Both the position numbers and the translations under genes were made by a program. Shown here one piece after another: positions 35,487 to 48,706 of a DNA stretch of 64,000 bases. The DNA lies in NCBI RefSeq assembly GCF_033118175.1, contig NC_083714.1, forward strand, positions 16,678,001 to 16,742,000. The letters run 5' to 3'. The DNA is from Dama dama. Lineage: Eukaryota; Chordata; Mammalia; Artiodactyla; Cervidae. Position 1 is the first letter of the stretch. Every line of letters starts with the position of its first letter. The notes below the pieces were generated by a model that saw only the letters and a program-made list of their open reading frames with translations, searched no databases and had not been told where the DNA came from.

Positions 35487-36399
35487 CACTACAATATATT
35501 ATGTAGTATATTAGCTTGTACATTGAAGATGCTTAATAAATATTCATTAAATTGAATTGACTCTGGTTTTAAGAGATTATAAATCTGGCTTAATGCTACC
35601 ATCAATTTTCCAAGTCCACTGGAAGTAAAATGTTAATGGGAGGAGGGAAAATTCAAAGATATAAGAGGGATATGTTTTTAGCCAGAGGTATGGCAGAAGG
35701 ACCCTGCAAAATCTCTCCTCTTTAGGCCATGATATGCAGGTAGGTTGGAGAGTAATAGAACCTCCATTGATCAATATTTCCAGGCCTCTGTTCCAGGTCT
35801 TGTCAACATTGTACCAACTTGGCACTTACTGTGGTTTAAGTCTAGCACTAGTTTAAGAACAGGTTATGAGTTGGCCCCCACCTCTTTGCTCCTATCTCTA
35901 CTTCTATCTAGATTAGGTTGGAAAATTATTTTAAGAATCACAGTAAGTCCTTGGCATTTCCAAATCTTAGGATCAGTGTCAGTTATCTGTTTCTCAAATG
36001 GTAACTCAAGGCATGGTCAATTTGGTAGCAGTTTTACCCTTCCGGATTCTAAAACAATCGACTTGAACAAGGTAATAGTCAACAAAGGTGATTAACCCTA
36101 AAGAGTACATGAGCAGTGAAACACTAACAAGGAGAATCCTGATGCTACCACCCTCCACTTCCCTCCACATACACCCATCCCAAGGGAGGAATAGATCACA
36201 CCATCACATCCCATTTCTTCTTGCCTCAGAAAAAGTATAAGCAGTCCATGGAATCAGATGGAGCATAAACTGAGAAAAGTTTAAGAATATACCTGAAACT
36301 TGCCAGCTTTACCAATATCCTGTTTTCAGTGGCATACTACCCACTTTTATTTTACTAGTATAATAATATAAGCACAATATGAAAATACTGATAACAAAG

Positions 36400-36800
36400 A
36401 GAAAAAAAACCACTCATAATCCCAGCACCTCAGCCCAAGCATTGTTAGCATTATAAAATAGTATCTGTAGTTTTTTTCTATGTGTTTTTGTATTTTTCAC
36501 AAAGCAATGAAATTTTAACACACATATCATTTTGGCTCCTCCATTTCACTTAATCATAAGCACTTTCTCTATGTTGTGGCATAAACTTCTTAACAAACAA
36601 TGCAATGTCCATTAAATGAGTGCATCAAGATTCCCTAATCCATTCTCCAATTATTAAGAGATTTAAATTGCTTTTTTACTTTCTGCTAATCTAAATAATG
36701 CGACAAAATCATCTTTGTGATTTAGCCTTTTTTCAATATTTTGGGTTGTTTCCTAATAGAGTCCCAGAAGTGAAATTAATGGGTCAAGGAACATGAATGT
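36400..36800 (-). mobile_element. Old L1-like fragment (antisense)
   Basis: CCCAGAAGTGAAATTAATGG followed by GTCAAGGAACATGAATGTTT, with the preceding AT-rich text, resembles antisense L1M 3' regions. It is diverged. Confidence 0.45.
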
Positions 36801-37717
36801 TTTCAGACAACTCACTAAAAAAATAAATAAAACTAACAAAACACCAAAGCCCCATGAAATCTCGCCTTCATTTAATGAAAAGTTCTTCTGCTCCCATTTT
36901 TCCACCAGGGCAGAGCAGGACTCCTGGGAGGGAAAGAAGCCAGTGTAGTATCCTAGTGGCTTGCGAAATGGCAGAGTGGAATGTGGGCTCCCCTGTGAAT
37001 CCAGCTTGCATGCACTTGCCCCAAATTGCCACTCAGCCAAGAAGCTAATTAGTAAAAGCATCAGGTGGGTGAGAACAGGTTCATGGCCTGTAATGGCTTA
37101 TATCATGTTTCATTTTTGCCCTTGGAAAGATCTGACAGTCAGCTCAAAAACATTCAGTTTCAGTGACCCAACATGGTACATTCTGGGAAATAAATCTGTT
37201 AATTTTCAGAACCAATCTTCAATGTATTTTAAAGGCTATTTTGCTATATAGAAATAAGCGTACATGACCAATGAGCCTGTGTGTGTACCTCTATTTTCAA
37301 CCACAGTTAAGGAGGCACATTTAAGGTCAGCCTTGTTTAATACTATATGACTAAGTGGCACCTGTCTTACATGGTCAATGTGTTATAGACAGAGGTTTAT
37401 TTGCAGATCCAACCATAAAAGTCATCCAGTCTTAAGGCAGAGGAGGCAACAGGGCAGAGATGCCCCTGGCTTAGCAAAAGCAGACACAACAAGCATTTCT
37501 TTCTGGGCTGCTCAGTCAGAGCTTTCAGAAGATGGCAGTTCCTCTCTCCATCTTCTGCTTGAAAAATTTTCCCAATCCATCTCCATCCAACTCTGCTCAA
37601 TGTGGAAAATTAATTCTCTCTTCTCAGTCTCCCCGCTGGACTTTGGACACATCTCTATTACAACACTTATTGCACCATATTTTCCACAAACATTTATTGA
37701 GCACTTACTATAGCCAG

Positions 37718-37897
37718 CTTCCCTCTTGGCTCAGCTGGTAAAGAGACCTGGGTTCGATCCCTGGGTTGGGAACATCCCTTGGAGAAGGGAAGGGTTACCC
37801 ACTCCAGTATTATGGCCTGGGGAATTCCATGGACTGTATAGTCCATGGAGTCGCAAAGAGTCGGATATGACTAAGCAACTTTCACTTTCTTTCACTG
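37718..37897 (+). repeat. Bov-tA SINE with 12-bp target duplication
   Basis: A sense copy with a shortened tRNA region is flanked by TACTATAGCCAG at 37,706-37,717 and 37,898-37,909. Confidence 0.95.
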
Positions 37898-38525
37898 TAC
37901 TATAGCCAGACACTGAATAGGCCTTAGAATGGATTTAAAAAAAAAAAATGAAAGTAATACAGAGTCTAGTCCTCAAGGAGTTCCCAGTCAAGCAGAGAGG
38001 GTACAATTCAATGGGAAACCAGAGGTATGAGCAGATAGCTCAGGAAAGCAGAAGATGCTGCAAAAAAAAACCAAACAAACAAAAAAACAAAACAAAACTC
38101 TGGGCCACCTAAGCAAAACTTCCTACAGGGAAAAATCCCATGAGCTGAGCAGGAGACGTGGAATCTGGTAACCAATGTTGGGGAAATTGAAAAGGGAGGA
38201 GTCAAAGGTTGATATATATCTTCCAGAGTCATTAGCATATGGTAAAAGCTAAGGTCAAAGAGTGGGCTAGATCATATAGAAAAGGAACAGAACAGAACAA
38301 GGATGAAGCTAAGGATAGACTCCTCAAAAAAGTGATCATTATAGAGTCAGGTGCTTTGCAAATGTGGGAGTGAGAGAGAAATTCCCTTATCTACTGAATG
38401 GCTTTTCCCCCATATACCTTTAATCAAGACTTTGTAGTACACTGCTCCAGGGTCAGAAGTCCCCATTTGCAATGCAGAGAGAAGTAAGTTCATTCTTATT
38501 CTTTTATGCTTCTAAGTATCCAGGT

Positions 38526-38742
38526 TGAAGTGAAGTGAAAATGTTACTCTTAGTCATGTCTGACTCTTTGTGACCCCATGGACTGTATCCCACCAGGCTC
38601 CTCTGTCCATGGAATTCTCCAGGCAAGAATACTAGAGTGAGTAGCCACTCCCTTCTCCAAGGATCTTCCCAACCCAGGGATGGAACCCGGGTCACCTGCA
38701 TCGCAGACAGATTCTTTATCGCCTGAGCCATCAGGGAAGCCC
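38526..38742 (-). repeat. Bov-tA SINE
   Basis: An antisense copy runs from GAAGTGAAAATGTTACTCTT to GAGCCATCAGGGAAGCCC. It is only about 630 bp from the oppositely oriented copy at 37,718. Confidence 0.92.
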
Positions 38743-39004
38743 CAGTAGAAATCATGATAATAGGCTGAGCCAGAAATGGAAATTGTGATCTTAGAGGGCA
38801 TGGGTTGAGTGCATGATTTCCTCTGTACACTTCCCAACACCTAAAACATTAGGTGCTTAATAACTGCCTATTGAGTAAATAACTTTCCAAAGACTCTGCT
38901 AGAGGCAACAGAAAGAGAAGAAAATGAATGAAAGACACAGAATAGCAATAACAATAATACTCTTACCTTAAGTTCTCAGCCTTTCTTCTAAGGAGACAGA
39001 AGCT

Positions 39005-39230
39005 TTCACTTCTGTTATCTTATTTGTCCTTCTCCACAGCTCTGTGAGAAAATAAAGCCTGATGTAATTAATTCCATTTTATTAACAGGAGAAGCTTAAG
39101 TCCAGGACAGATAGTTTTTGATAATTAATTTGACCCAAGGTTTCATTCTGACTTACTCGTGGGGCCAGGATCAGAACCCAGGTCTTGTGACTTCCTGCCC
39201 TGTGCTGTGTGACTAGACACAAACTTCTAC
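39005..39230 (-). repeat. MIR SINE (antisense)
   Basis: CCACAGCTCTGTGAGAAAAT, CATTTTATTAACAGGAGAAG and CCAGGATCAGAACCCAGGTC follow antisense MIR order. Confidence 0.75.
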
Positions 39231-40213
39231 AGAACTGACTTTCCGATTATTAAGATGACAGTTCCCAGGAGAAATTCATCAGGAAAGCAAATTCCTCTGG
39301 GACTTCAACAGTCTCTTGAGCAAGCCAGTGCACTGCACCTATAAGAAAATATCTAAGACGTTTCCCCATACCAACACTGGAATGGCTCAATGTAATCATT
39401 CACAGTGGTGCTCTGCTAACATAATCAGGAGCTCTCCGTTTTGTTGAACCCCTTTTGAAGGGAGCTCCATTTGCCTTCAGTCTGGTTTTTCTGTCTGAGT
39501 GGGGCTCAGGTGCTGACTACAGGTGTGGCATCCAGCAGGTGCATGGACAGAAGCCAGCATTTCGTATCTTCATACCAAAGGGCCTGAGTCACTCCCCAAA
39601 GGCAGTCGCTTCTCCTCCCTCTGACTTGCAAGCCCCAGGAACCTGTCTTCACTGAGTTGCTACTGAAAAACAAAATCTAGACCCTGATTTCTCAGGAAGG
39701 GCTAGGGTGGAATCAATTAAATTACAAATCAGATAACCCAGCCAATATCCCCACTTACTCTCCGAAACTGGTGCAGGCACAGGTCACAGGCATATAGCAT
39801 CAGGGAGTATATGTACAGAATGACTGTCGCCTACTAGTTACGAGGGAAAGGAGGACCACAGCAGACCCATATTACATATTTATTTAACTACAGGACACTT
39901 ATTCTATTGCAAATGGCCTTCAACCCTCAGAAGCAAGGATTCATTTCTCTAAATAAGATGGAGTACAGTAGAAAGAACATGCTAGAAATTCTGCACTCCA
40001 ATTCCCATCATAACCGCTCTCCTTCAGGCTGCCATAGGAGAACCACTTAGCATACTCACAAAAAGTACCAGGTCGGAAAAGTCATCACAGTGTCCTAATG
40101 GAAGCCAAGCTGAGAGCCTGAGGCAGACAAAATGTTCTAGGGAGTAAGGGGGGCAGTCATCAAATTTTTCTTAGCTCCAATTTTTTTTTTCTAAGAAAGC
40201 AATTTACCTCCAC

Positions 40214-40216
<3 letters not shown>

Positions 40217-40273
<57 letters not shown>
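40217..40273 (+). repeat. (AC)n microsatellite, about 28 units
   Basis: An uninterrupted AC run of 57 bases in AMOT intron 1, long enough to be highly polymorphic. Confidence 0.98.
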
Positions 40274-40274
<1 letters not shown>

Positions 40275-41030
40275 CAAAGAGAAACTAATTGTAGGAGAAA
40301 AGAACACAATTGTTACCTTAATAAAATGGTTCACTGTCATTTGTCGTATTTCCCCAATTCATATGGGAAACTCAAATTAATAAGCTTTGGTTTACAGCCC
40401 ATGATCCAGAAAGTAAAACTGGCTACTAAACTAAAATGTGATCACTGTATATAAACAGAGTGAAAGAAAAATCTGAACTGAAAACCTAAATGTAATAAAA
40501 AGGAAATTAGATTTCTTCAAAATAGGCAATCTAAATAATTTTCCCCATCTGTGATTTTTATCTTACTTTGCTATCACATGGAAAAGAATGTCATTAATTC
40601 AATGCAAATCCATGCCCCTTGAAAACAACCGAAATGAGTAAGTGATGTACTAATTAGCTTCCTAATGGGGAAGGTTTTAATTGAACCATTCTATAACAAC
40701 CTTCATCAAAGTTTCCAGGGCAACTTCATAAAAGGATGTCAAACCTGGCCCATATTTTTATCCCCTTAAAAATAAATTCTCAATGCACAGAAACACAGAA
40801 AGCTTATTTCTCTTCAATGCTGTTAACACTCAGGCCACTACATTTTCTGATGTCAGCAATCTCCTTCCCACAAATATTCCAAGTATGCACCACCGTCATT
40901 CTCCTTTCAATTATGTGGTTTCTCTGCTCCTTTACTGATTGAGTCCAGGCCTCTAGGATAATGAGAAGCATGTGCAGGGAAAATATGCTCTTAAAAAACA
41001 CATACATCAGTTTCATCTGCATTATGAAGC

Positions 41031-41056
41031 GGGGGGGGGGGGGGGGGGAGGGGGGG
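41031..41056 (+). repeat. Poly-G tract (G18 A G7)
   Basis: Eighteen consecutive G, one A, then seven G. Such a run is prone to sequencing and assembly length errors. Confidence 0.95.
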
Positions 41057-41889
41057 CAATCATTTGTCCATATCAAAAGGATCAAAATTTGAAGCATGCT
41101 ACAGGATATATAAAGGGAAAAAATAAAGATCAGCATCAATGCCTAAAGTTGGGAGGCAGTTATTGTGATCTGAAGCAACATCACTAAGGATAAAGAGGAC
41201 TCCCCCAATCCATTCTTTCTAGCTTGGCCACATTTATATTTAATGTTATCTTAATGTTGCTTTGAGGGGTATTTAAGTTCTGACATACACATGGAAATGA
41301 GCCACGAATTGTACAGCAAGCATAAATATTCCATCATTAATAAAAACCAGCTGTGTATAAAACACTACAATGGCTCGGTTTCAGTTACTGGCTATCATCA
41401 GTATGTGTCACAAGCAAATATTACTCAAAACTTTCTCCCTTAAAACACACACACACATCCATACACAGACAGAGATACATGCAGAAATTTTCTTTACTCT
41501 TTTTAACTTTTTGTAAGAACTTTGAAGAACTCAATGATCTCCATAGCACATTCCAACTAATGTCTCTTTTTGAAGCTATTTTTCACCACCCCAGCAAATG
41601 CTGGAGTCCTCTGATTAGAACCTCAACTTATCATATAAAAGACAATGTTTTAATTTTATAGAAGTCAAGAGGACCAATAATACAAATGTTGGGACAATCA
41701 ATTATGGTCAGTACAGCAATTGAGGCACCAAAGGGCTCTGGATGTTATAAAAGACAAAAAGCTCATTAAAAGTGAACACCTGCTCAGGACCCTATAATAA
41801 GCCTGCTCGGCCATCATGCAGACACCTTTCATCCAATGGCCTCAAAGCAAATGCCCAATATGAAGCATGCCTAAACACCTCTGTGAAAT

Positions 41890-42010
41890 ATTAATATCCT
41901 TGCTTCCCAGAAGGGTAAATGAAGCTCAGAGCAGCTAATTCATTTACCCTTGGTCACATGGCAAGTCAAAGGGTTGGGCAGAGAAACCCAGAGCCTGGCT
42001 TCTAGTCACG
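41890..42010 (-). repeat. MIR SINE fragment (antisense)
   Basis: GAAGCTCAGAGCAGCTAATT, CCTTGGTCACATGGCAAGTC and GAGCCTGGCTTCTAGTCACG match antisense MIR. Confidence 0.7.
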
Positions 42011-45000
42011 CCGTCTAATGATATTTCATGAGTTGGGGCAATAGTGAAAGTGACTTAACAAATGTCAAGGGCAGCCTACAGAGTTTTTTGTTTAAGTAGA
42101 TTTTCAAAAATCACCTTAGGAGATGTTAGCAGATATATCTATCTGCATTTTCCCCATGAACACATATCATTAAAAAAGTTCCTATATTTGACTTGGTAAT
42201 TTCTGAGTACTAAAAACCCATACTTCACTTTCCTATTCTGGTTAGATGAAATTTAATCTAATTTATGAAGAACCTATTGAAGGAAAATTAAAGGACCGTG
42301 TAACTGAACTGTCACTGTATGGTAAAGCCTCAAACGAAGAACCTCTTATGTGTGGGTCATCCTGCTTACTACCTATATCTTTTATTTAATTATCTAAAGC
42401 CCTTAGTTTCCTTACTATTATTTATCCTAGTTTAATATTGTTTTCAAAGCTATTAAAAAATTTGTCTTCTCTTGCTTTTCCTTTCTTGTTTGGGAGACTT
42501 CATAGTGTACCCATATTTGTACTCTCCTGAAGGGATATCATGATACAGTGATTTAAGAATCATTGCTAATGATTTAGACAAAGTAAACAGTGAACGCTAG
42601 TTTTCCTTTTGCTTAAAAAGAATGGGAGAAGGGTAACAGGAGGTCGAGGGAGTACACTTAAAAGCCTTTCTAGATACATGAACACCCTAAATTACAGAAA
42701 TGGATTAGGGATTACTTATTAAATCTGTTAGTTTCTCCTAGCACTGGAGGAACAAACATATGTGATTCCTCACATATACTCAGATTCTGACTTCATTCCT
42801 CCGCATGGGTTTACAAAGCTAAGTCTTAGGTGGGCTCTTTTTCAAAATTTAAAAGCAACAGTGTACATTTCTAGGACTCTCACTCTGTAAAATTCGTATT
42901 AGTACAGAAACAAGGACTTGAAAGGAACTACAAAAAGTGAAAGCAGGTGATCTGTTAGGATGATAGGATTCTTGATGAAGTTTTGGGCTGGGTCTTAGCT
43001 TTTTAATTTGGTATGTTGCTAAAATACAAAACACAATGCATTTGTATCGATATATTGATTATTGATATATCCTTAGAGGGTTTTTCTTAATATATCCAGG
43101 TGACTACATGATTGTATTTCTAACAACTGCTGCACCTCATATAGTAGGAATCATTCACATTCACATCAGAAATCGAGGCCTAAGTAGAGAACCCTAAACT
43201 TTTGATAACTGGTTATCAAAATCACCCTGTCTGATCCCCCACAATTTACAGAGGAGGAAACTTGCTAAGGGTGGCAAACATAGAGTTCTGCTCAGAACCA
43301 AGTCCCACTCACCAACAGGCTCACAAGGAAAGCTTATTGTGCATTTTTTTTAATTTAAAATGGCATCAGTTGCTATTATTTTTGACAGCCTTACTAGATA
43401 CATGAACAGACTACCAGAAAAAAAATTTCCAAATCCTTGGGTTATTAAAATACAACAACTGGAATTTAAATCTTCTACCTACATGGGATAGAGGCCCATC
43501 CTTGGACTTCTCAAAATCCACAAAGTCTGATATTGTTTCAGAAAATCATACTAGCTTTCTTTTATGAGCGGATGTATGCTGAGGCTAAACGTGGCCAGCA
43601 TTATTACAAGCCAGAATAATTTAGACAATTAACTCCATGCCATGTAACAAAAAGATTTCCAAGACCAAATAATGGCCTTGCTTATTCAAGCAATAATCAT
43701 TACAACAAAATTCTAAAACCTTTATGCAATAAATATGCTTCTGAGCAGTCTCGGTTAGAGTGAATTTTTATATATCAAGTCATAGTTCAAAGGCACTAAC
43801 TAGGAAAGCTAGTTCTTTCAAAGAAAGCTGTAGTGGATTCTTTTATAAAACAAATGACCTCCTATTTTCCTTCTTTTTCCTTTTTTCTTTCCTAGTTCAG
43901 ATTTCGTGTATGGAAGGGGAGATGGTCCTCCTTTCTTTGTTTTAAAAGGGGTCAGAAGCCCACCATGGAGAGGAGTAATGCCATATGGGCAGCTTGTTTA
44001 ATGCCCCCCTTAGTTCCTGGGACCAAATTCTAACCTTTGACTTAGGGGTGGGACCCTAGATTTTGGACCAAAGTCCACAAAAGGAAGCAAAGAACGAAGA
44101 AGTAAGCAAGACTAAAGACAACACGTAAACCAGCAACAAAAATTCCTGGGGACAGGAAATCAATGGAGCACAATTCTAAACAAATTGGTTTAGTCCCAAG
44201 CTAATTAACTTGTCAAGCAGATCTCCAAACCCCCTGAATCCATGGGGGAAAGAGGTGATGTAATAGGAGATTTGGGAACATTTACCCATTTACCATCCTA
44301 AAAGGCTCAGCTATGACCACACACACCTCTCTCCACTCCTTTCAGTGGGTTTAAGCTGGGCTTAACGGGTGCAAAGGACAATTTCTTCCAGACAGCCCCT
44401 AAGAATAAACTGTTCTCATGCATTCCAAATGCTCAGTCTCCATGGAAGAGGCTACCTGGTCACAAACATTTCTCAAGAGGGACTATATCGTCAACTCCTC
44501 CTTATTGGTGACACCCCCACCCCAACAAAACAAAACAATTTCTAGCCATCCTGAGAACTTTGGGGCACTTTGGTGGGGAGAAAGGAAAAGAAATCTTAAG
44601 AGGGGTGTAGGAGAGTGTGAGAAACAACTCTTGTCTTCAAAATGGAAAAAAGGCCTTAAAAAAGCTGGATCAAAGGAAGAAAAGGGGGATGGGGGAGAAG
44701 GGCTGCTTAATTACAAAGACACCCTTTTAAAGAAGGCGCAGGCCCTGGGAGAGGGCTCTTAGGAGAAGCACAGAAGCAGATGTACCCACTTAGAATTCTG
44801 GCACTCAATGGAACCTCAAGGTCATAGCATCCATCCCTCTGCTTTCTGAATAGACTGTTCCTAAGGCATTCTAGAAAGAGACTGATTTGGTCTTTACAAA
44901 ACTTCATAAAAAGCAACTCCACAAAACGCCTTGGTAATACATTAGTCTAATAAATCCAACTTCATAAACCAGAAATGAGATTTCAATTTCCAAATCCAAA

Positions 45001-46247
45001 ACAGTATTGAATGTGAATTTTAAAATTCCCTTCTAAAATCTTTTACATAGGTAAACAGATCTGCAACTTTCACATAAAAGTTACTTTACATATAAGCATG
45101 GTTAGAGATTTACTTCCTATCTAGACTATGAAGTAAGAAAAAGCGCTTTCAATTTTACGGAGCCACAGACTTTTCCAAAGAAAGTAGTATCTTAAAATGA
45201 AGTATGATGTAGTGCCAGAAACTGTCTGTAAATGACACTGGATAAACCCATACAGAATAGCTGGAACCTGAGTTATCATCTGTAAATAGATGCAACTACT
45301 CTACAACCACCTGGCTATTAAAATGTCCCAGGCCAGTTATAAAATGTAGTTTCGTCAGGCCAACTTTTCCTTCCCAGTTGATCTGAAATATGATAGCCTT
45401 TAAAATTGTCACCCTGTAGCATTCCTTCTCTCCTTCCTGCTTTCTTCCCCCCATTAAAATCAACTAATGAAATCAGGTAAAAATATAAGTAAATAATTTG
45501 CTCCCCAATAAGCAATGTGTTGCAGACATCTTGGTAGTTGGTCTTTGAACACCACCATTCTTGTAAGTTTGCCAGGCTTGCTAGATTGGAGGTTAGGTGG
45601 GAGATGGGTGAAGGTTTATCTAGCATCCAAAATGGTATTTCAAACTATTCTTAGCTACTAAATGAGGGTGCCGAAAGGTCTAACTCAAAAAGCTTCACAA
45701 AGGCTGTCCTGAAAAAAGACTTTTCACAAAGCCTAGTTCAAGGAGACTTAAATACCCTTAGCCCCACATTATGGAAGATTATGGTGACTAATTATCTTCC
45801 TCTCTGAATGGGAGAAGAGGGTTATATTTTTTAAAGCTTTAAACTGCCTCCAACTTCCACTCTTCATAGGGGTAGGGGAGGACAGGGAGGAGGAAGGAAA
45901 ACTAAATCAGATACTTCCTGACATGTTAGAGATTGGAAATGCCATTTCTCACAAACTGTTCTTTCCTCTCTCATTTAATCCTATTTAGTCCTTTGCTGCA
46001 AATTACTATTATATTATTACTAGCAGCAATTAACCAGGGATTGCTGAGTCTACAAAGACTGTCATTTTGTCTCTCACTTTTCTTCTCTTCACTGGCTTAC
46101 CCTGATAAAGCCGTCCTGCTGCTGAAGCATCTGCGTACAGCGACCCAGCCTTGGGACCCTCAAGACACCTGCATGATCAGGCAAAACTAGTTACTAACAT
46201 CCATAACGCAAATAAGGGGCAACCCTTTCCTCATGACCACACACACA

Positions 46248-46279
46248 CCTATACCTAAAAGAACCTATACCTAAAAGAG
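46248..46279 (+). repeat. Two tandem 16-bp units
   Basis: CCTATACCTAAAAGA is repeated head to tail with period 16. Confidence 0.85.
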
Positions 46280-47471
46280 TATAGCACTGTAGATTACTCC
46301 TCCAGGCTAAGATTTCAAGAATTCACAGCCCCGGGGAAGAGGAGTGTGAGCTCCCACCCCAACCCCAAGCATTTAGGAAAAATGCATCTAACAATCTGAG
46401 ATAAACCCAGACATTCCAGATGAGCTAAACGTAGACTTCAAGTTCCCTCTGCTCTTTAGTTCCTTTTGTGCTTAATTACCTAGAGACCTACAAGGACCCC
46501 AGGACGCAAGAAAGTAAAAGTACCATCAAGCAGTGGTACCCATTCGCATCTCCGTAGGACGGGGAAATGAGCGCACACTCTTTAACCTATTTAACTTACT
46601 GCACATCCCGGAAAACTTGTGGCCAGCTGCAAAGAAAGTAGAACACAGGCATCCCCACGCAAATCTAGATCGACTCACTCACGCTGAGGTTATGATCAAG
46701 TTCATGCCACCATGGATTCCTGCCCCAATTCCCCGCGAAAAGTAACCACGCGTATCCTACCCCAGAAGGCAACGAAGACAAGGTGACGACTCTGCTCGCG
46801 CAAGTGGCTTCGGTCCCGGGCCAGAGGCCAGGGGTAGGCAGGAGGGAAGCCCCAGCTCCCGGCTGCTCCCCTCCTCACCGCTCCGTCCGGACTCTCCTTG
46901 GTGGCAGTGGACAGGCAGGATACCGGGCCGGAGGGTGGAGCAGCGGATGGTCGGAGGCGAGACACACTGGAGGTGGGGGTGGAGGGGGCGGTGAGAACTA
47001 AGAGAAGATGAGGCGAAAGGGAGCGGAGATGGAGGAATAAATCAGAGGGTCTACCAGCTTAGGCAGCTAGAAAGCTCCTCGGAAGGAAGGGGCGTGACTG
47101 CGATGAAGGCAGCTCCTGGGCAAAGGCTTGGAGATAGGGGAGGGGGACGAACGGGTGGCTTTTCTTCTTGCGGTGAGCGGCTAGGACCGCCCAGGAGCTG
47201 GGGTGGGGGGGTGGACTAGGCAGTGGGGCGGAGAAGAGGGCGGGGAAAGAAGGGAGGGAGTCGGCCTGGACCCCGGGCGGGGTGGGGGGGCGGAAGAGAG
47301 GCGGGGCTAGGGGGCGGGGAAGTTCAAACAATTGAACGCCGGGGTCCGATAGCTCCTACGAAAGCGGGGACGCTCACTCTGGTAGCCCACGAACGTGGCA
47401 CGATTCGGTTATACTAGCCCCGAGTCTACGCAAGGATTGGCTGGGAGGAAGGAAAGGCTTGTGCAAACACT

Positions 47472-47481
47472 CCAAAAATAG
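47472..47481 (-). promoter_or_regulatory. CArG-like element (CTATTTTTGG on minus strand)
   Basis: The ten bases fit CT(A/T)6GG, one base away from the SRF consensus CC(A/T)6GG, and lie inside the CpG-rich promoter. SRF/MRTF sites are common in genes of actin-linked proteins, and AMOT p130 binds actin. Any function here is inference, and one short motif can occur by chance. Confidence 0.3.
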
Positions 47482-48019
47482 TGTGCGGCAACAGCGGAGC
47501 GGAGTCGCGTGGGAGAGCTAGTGCCGCTCCCCGCCCCATAGCGGGAGGAAGAAAAACAAATAACAGAAATGCTGAAAAGCAGCTTCTCGAGAAGCTTGCT
47601 TAAAATAATTCAGGAAGAAGCAGCGATCCTTCATTTTCCTTCCCCTCTTGCTTCCTATGACCAGGAGGCCCCCACCCAGGTCACAACTCCGCGAGACACC
47701 CTCCTTTCTTCCTCCACTCCCCCTAGCCACCCCTTTCCTCCCCCGCACCACCCTGCGTTCCCGCCCCCCCTCGCGGCGGCGGGCCGCGCTGGCAACGGGG
47801 GTTGCGTGGGCGGGGCTCTGCCGAGTCTCCGCCTCTTGGGCGGGCTGAAAGGGCCGGTCTGGGCGGGGCCGGCCTAGAGGAATAAATCCCGCCCACCAGT
47901 CTTTGACGGCTACCGGTTGGCGAATCCTGGCCCAAGGTTCTCTTATGATTGGTCACTGGCGTCGTCGCTCGGATTCTTTGGTCCCACCCGCCCTCAAAAT
48001 TAATAAAACTAAACAAGAG

Positions 48020-48156
48020 GCTATTGTCTTGCTCTCGGTTCTCTCGCAGCTACTGCCGAGAAAAGAAAGATGAGACGCTTGGTTTTTCCGTCTCCTAAGA
48101 GAGTACGACAGTGTGTCGTCTGGGTCCGGTACACCTTCCCGGCCCTCCGGGAATAG
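48020..48156 (+). other. Possible first exon of a divergent plus-strand transcript
   Basis: Just right of the AMOT promoter, a TATA-like TAATAAAA (about 48,001) is followed by a pyrimidine-rich start-like segment. A candidate donor GAATAG|GTAACT lies at 48,156/48,157. Between them an ATG at 48,070 opens 28 codons (MRRLVFPSPKRV...) whose TAG stop ends exactly at the donor. The CG-rich composition continues to this point and then stops. This fits a noncoding divergent RNA from a bidirectional promoter, but no plus-strand gene was recognised downstream. Confidence 0.3.
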
Positions 48157-48394
48157 GTAACTTTTCTTCCCCCTTAATTCATTAGGCCCAGAGGGGGAAA
48201 AAAAGTATGAGAAGTGTCAATGTGGTCGTCACATTTTCTGGCTGCGAAAAAATTGGTATTGCTTGAAAAACACAGCCTGGTTGAGAACAGCCTCCTGGGA
48301 CACTGAAAATCAACCATTTTACAGCCGGGAAACGAAAGCACAAAGAAATAGCAGGAAAGATGGAATTCGGAACTAAAGGAAGAACTCCTTCAGA

Positions 48395-48540
48395 CTCAAA
48401 CACTCATTAGCTAGTTGTGCGACGACTTCGGTTAAGTTCCTTAATTTCTCTGAGCCTTTATTTTCCTATCTGTAAATAAAGGCTATGAGACATGTCCTGT
48501 TAACCTAATGGCACTGGTATATGAAAAATAAAACGAATTG
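48395..48540 (+). repeat. MIR SINE fragment
   Basis: ATTAGCTAGTTGTGCGACGA, then AATTTCTCTGAGCCTTTATT and TCCTATCTGTAAATAAAGGC match MIR order. Confidence 0.75.
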
Positions 48541-48706
48541 TGTGTGAAAACTCTGTAAATTACAAGGCACTCCACACGTGTATATGTTCCTACTTGTTTC
48601 TGTCACACGTGGAAATTCTCCACATGTGTTTGGGAATCAAATATTCAGCTCGTATGTTCTAAGCATTTATAGCCAAGGTGTGTAGGTTTTTGTGGCTTTA
48701 TTTTTT

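Larger units (their letters stand above)
30008..46878 (-). other. AMOT: AMOT intron 1 (right end approximate)
   Basis: This long first intron has fewer SINEs than the flanks. Recognised pieces are four Bov-tA elements, MIRs, an old L1 fragment and a (CA)n tract. Large parts, notably 30,010-32,110, 32,700-34,740, 39,240-40,200 and 42,020-46,700, hold no repeat I recognise and would be the places to look for conserved enhancers. The exact right boundary depends on the unplaced noncoding exon 1. Confidence 0.6.
46700..48160 (-). promoter_or_regulatory. AMOT: CpG-rich promoter region of AMOT (p130)
   Basis: This is the only long stretch rich in CG dinucleotides. It carries several GC boxes (GGGCGGGG-type, for example near 47,280-47,320 and 47,810-47,875). 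Two ATTGG motifs (47,436-47,440 and 47,949-47,953) read CCAAT on the minus strand, the direction of AMOT. It lies upstream of the AMOT start exon across a 16-17 kb intron, a normal layout for this gene. Candidate minus-strand donors for a noncoding first exon are AGCG|GTGAGG (exon end 46,879) and CCAGA|GTGAGC (near 47,374). I cannot choose between them or place the start site. Confidence 0.75.

Noticed and set aside
40217..40273. Regular repeats considered as a CRISPR-like array
   Set aside because: It is a simple dinucleotide microsatellite in a mammalian genome, with no spacers.
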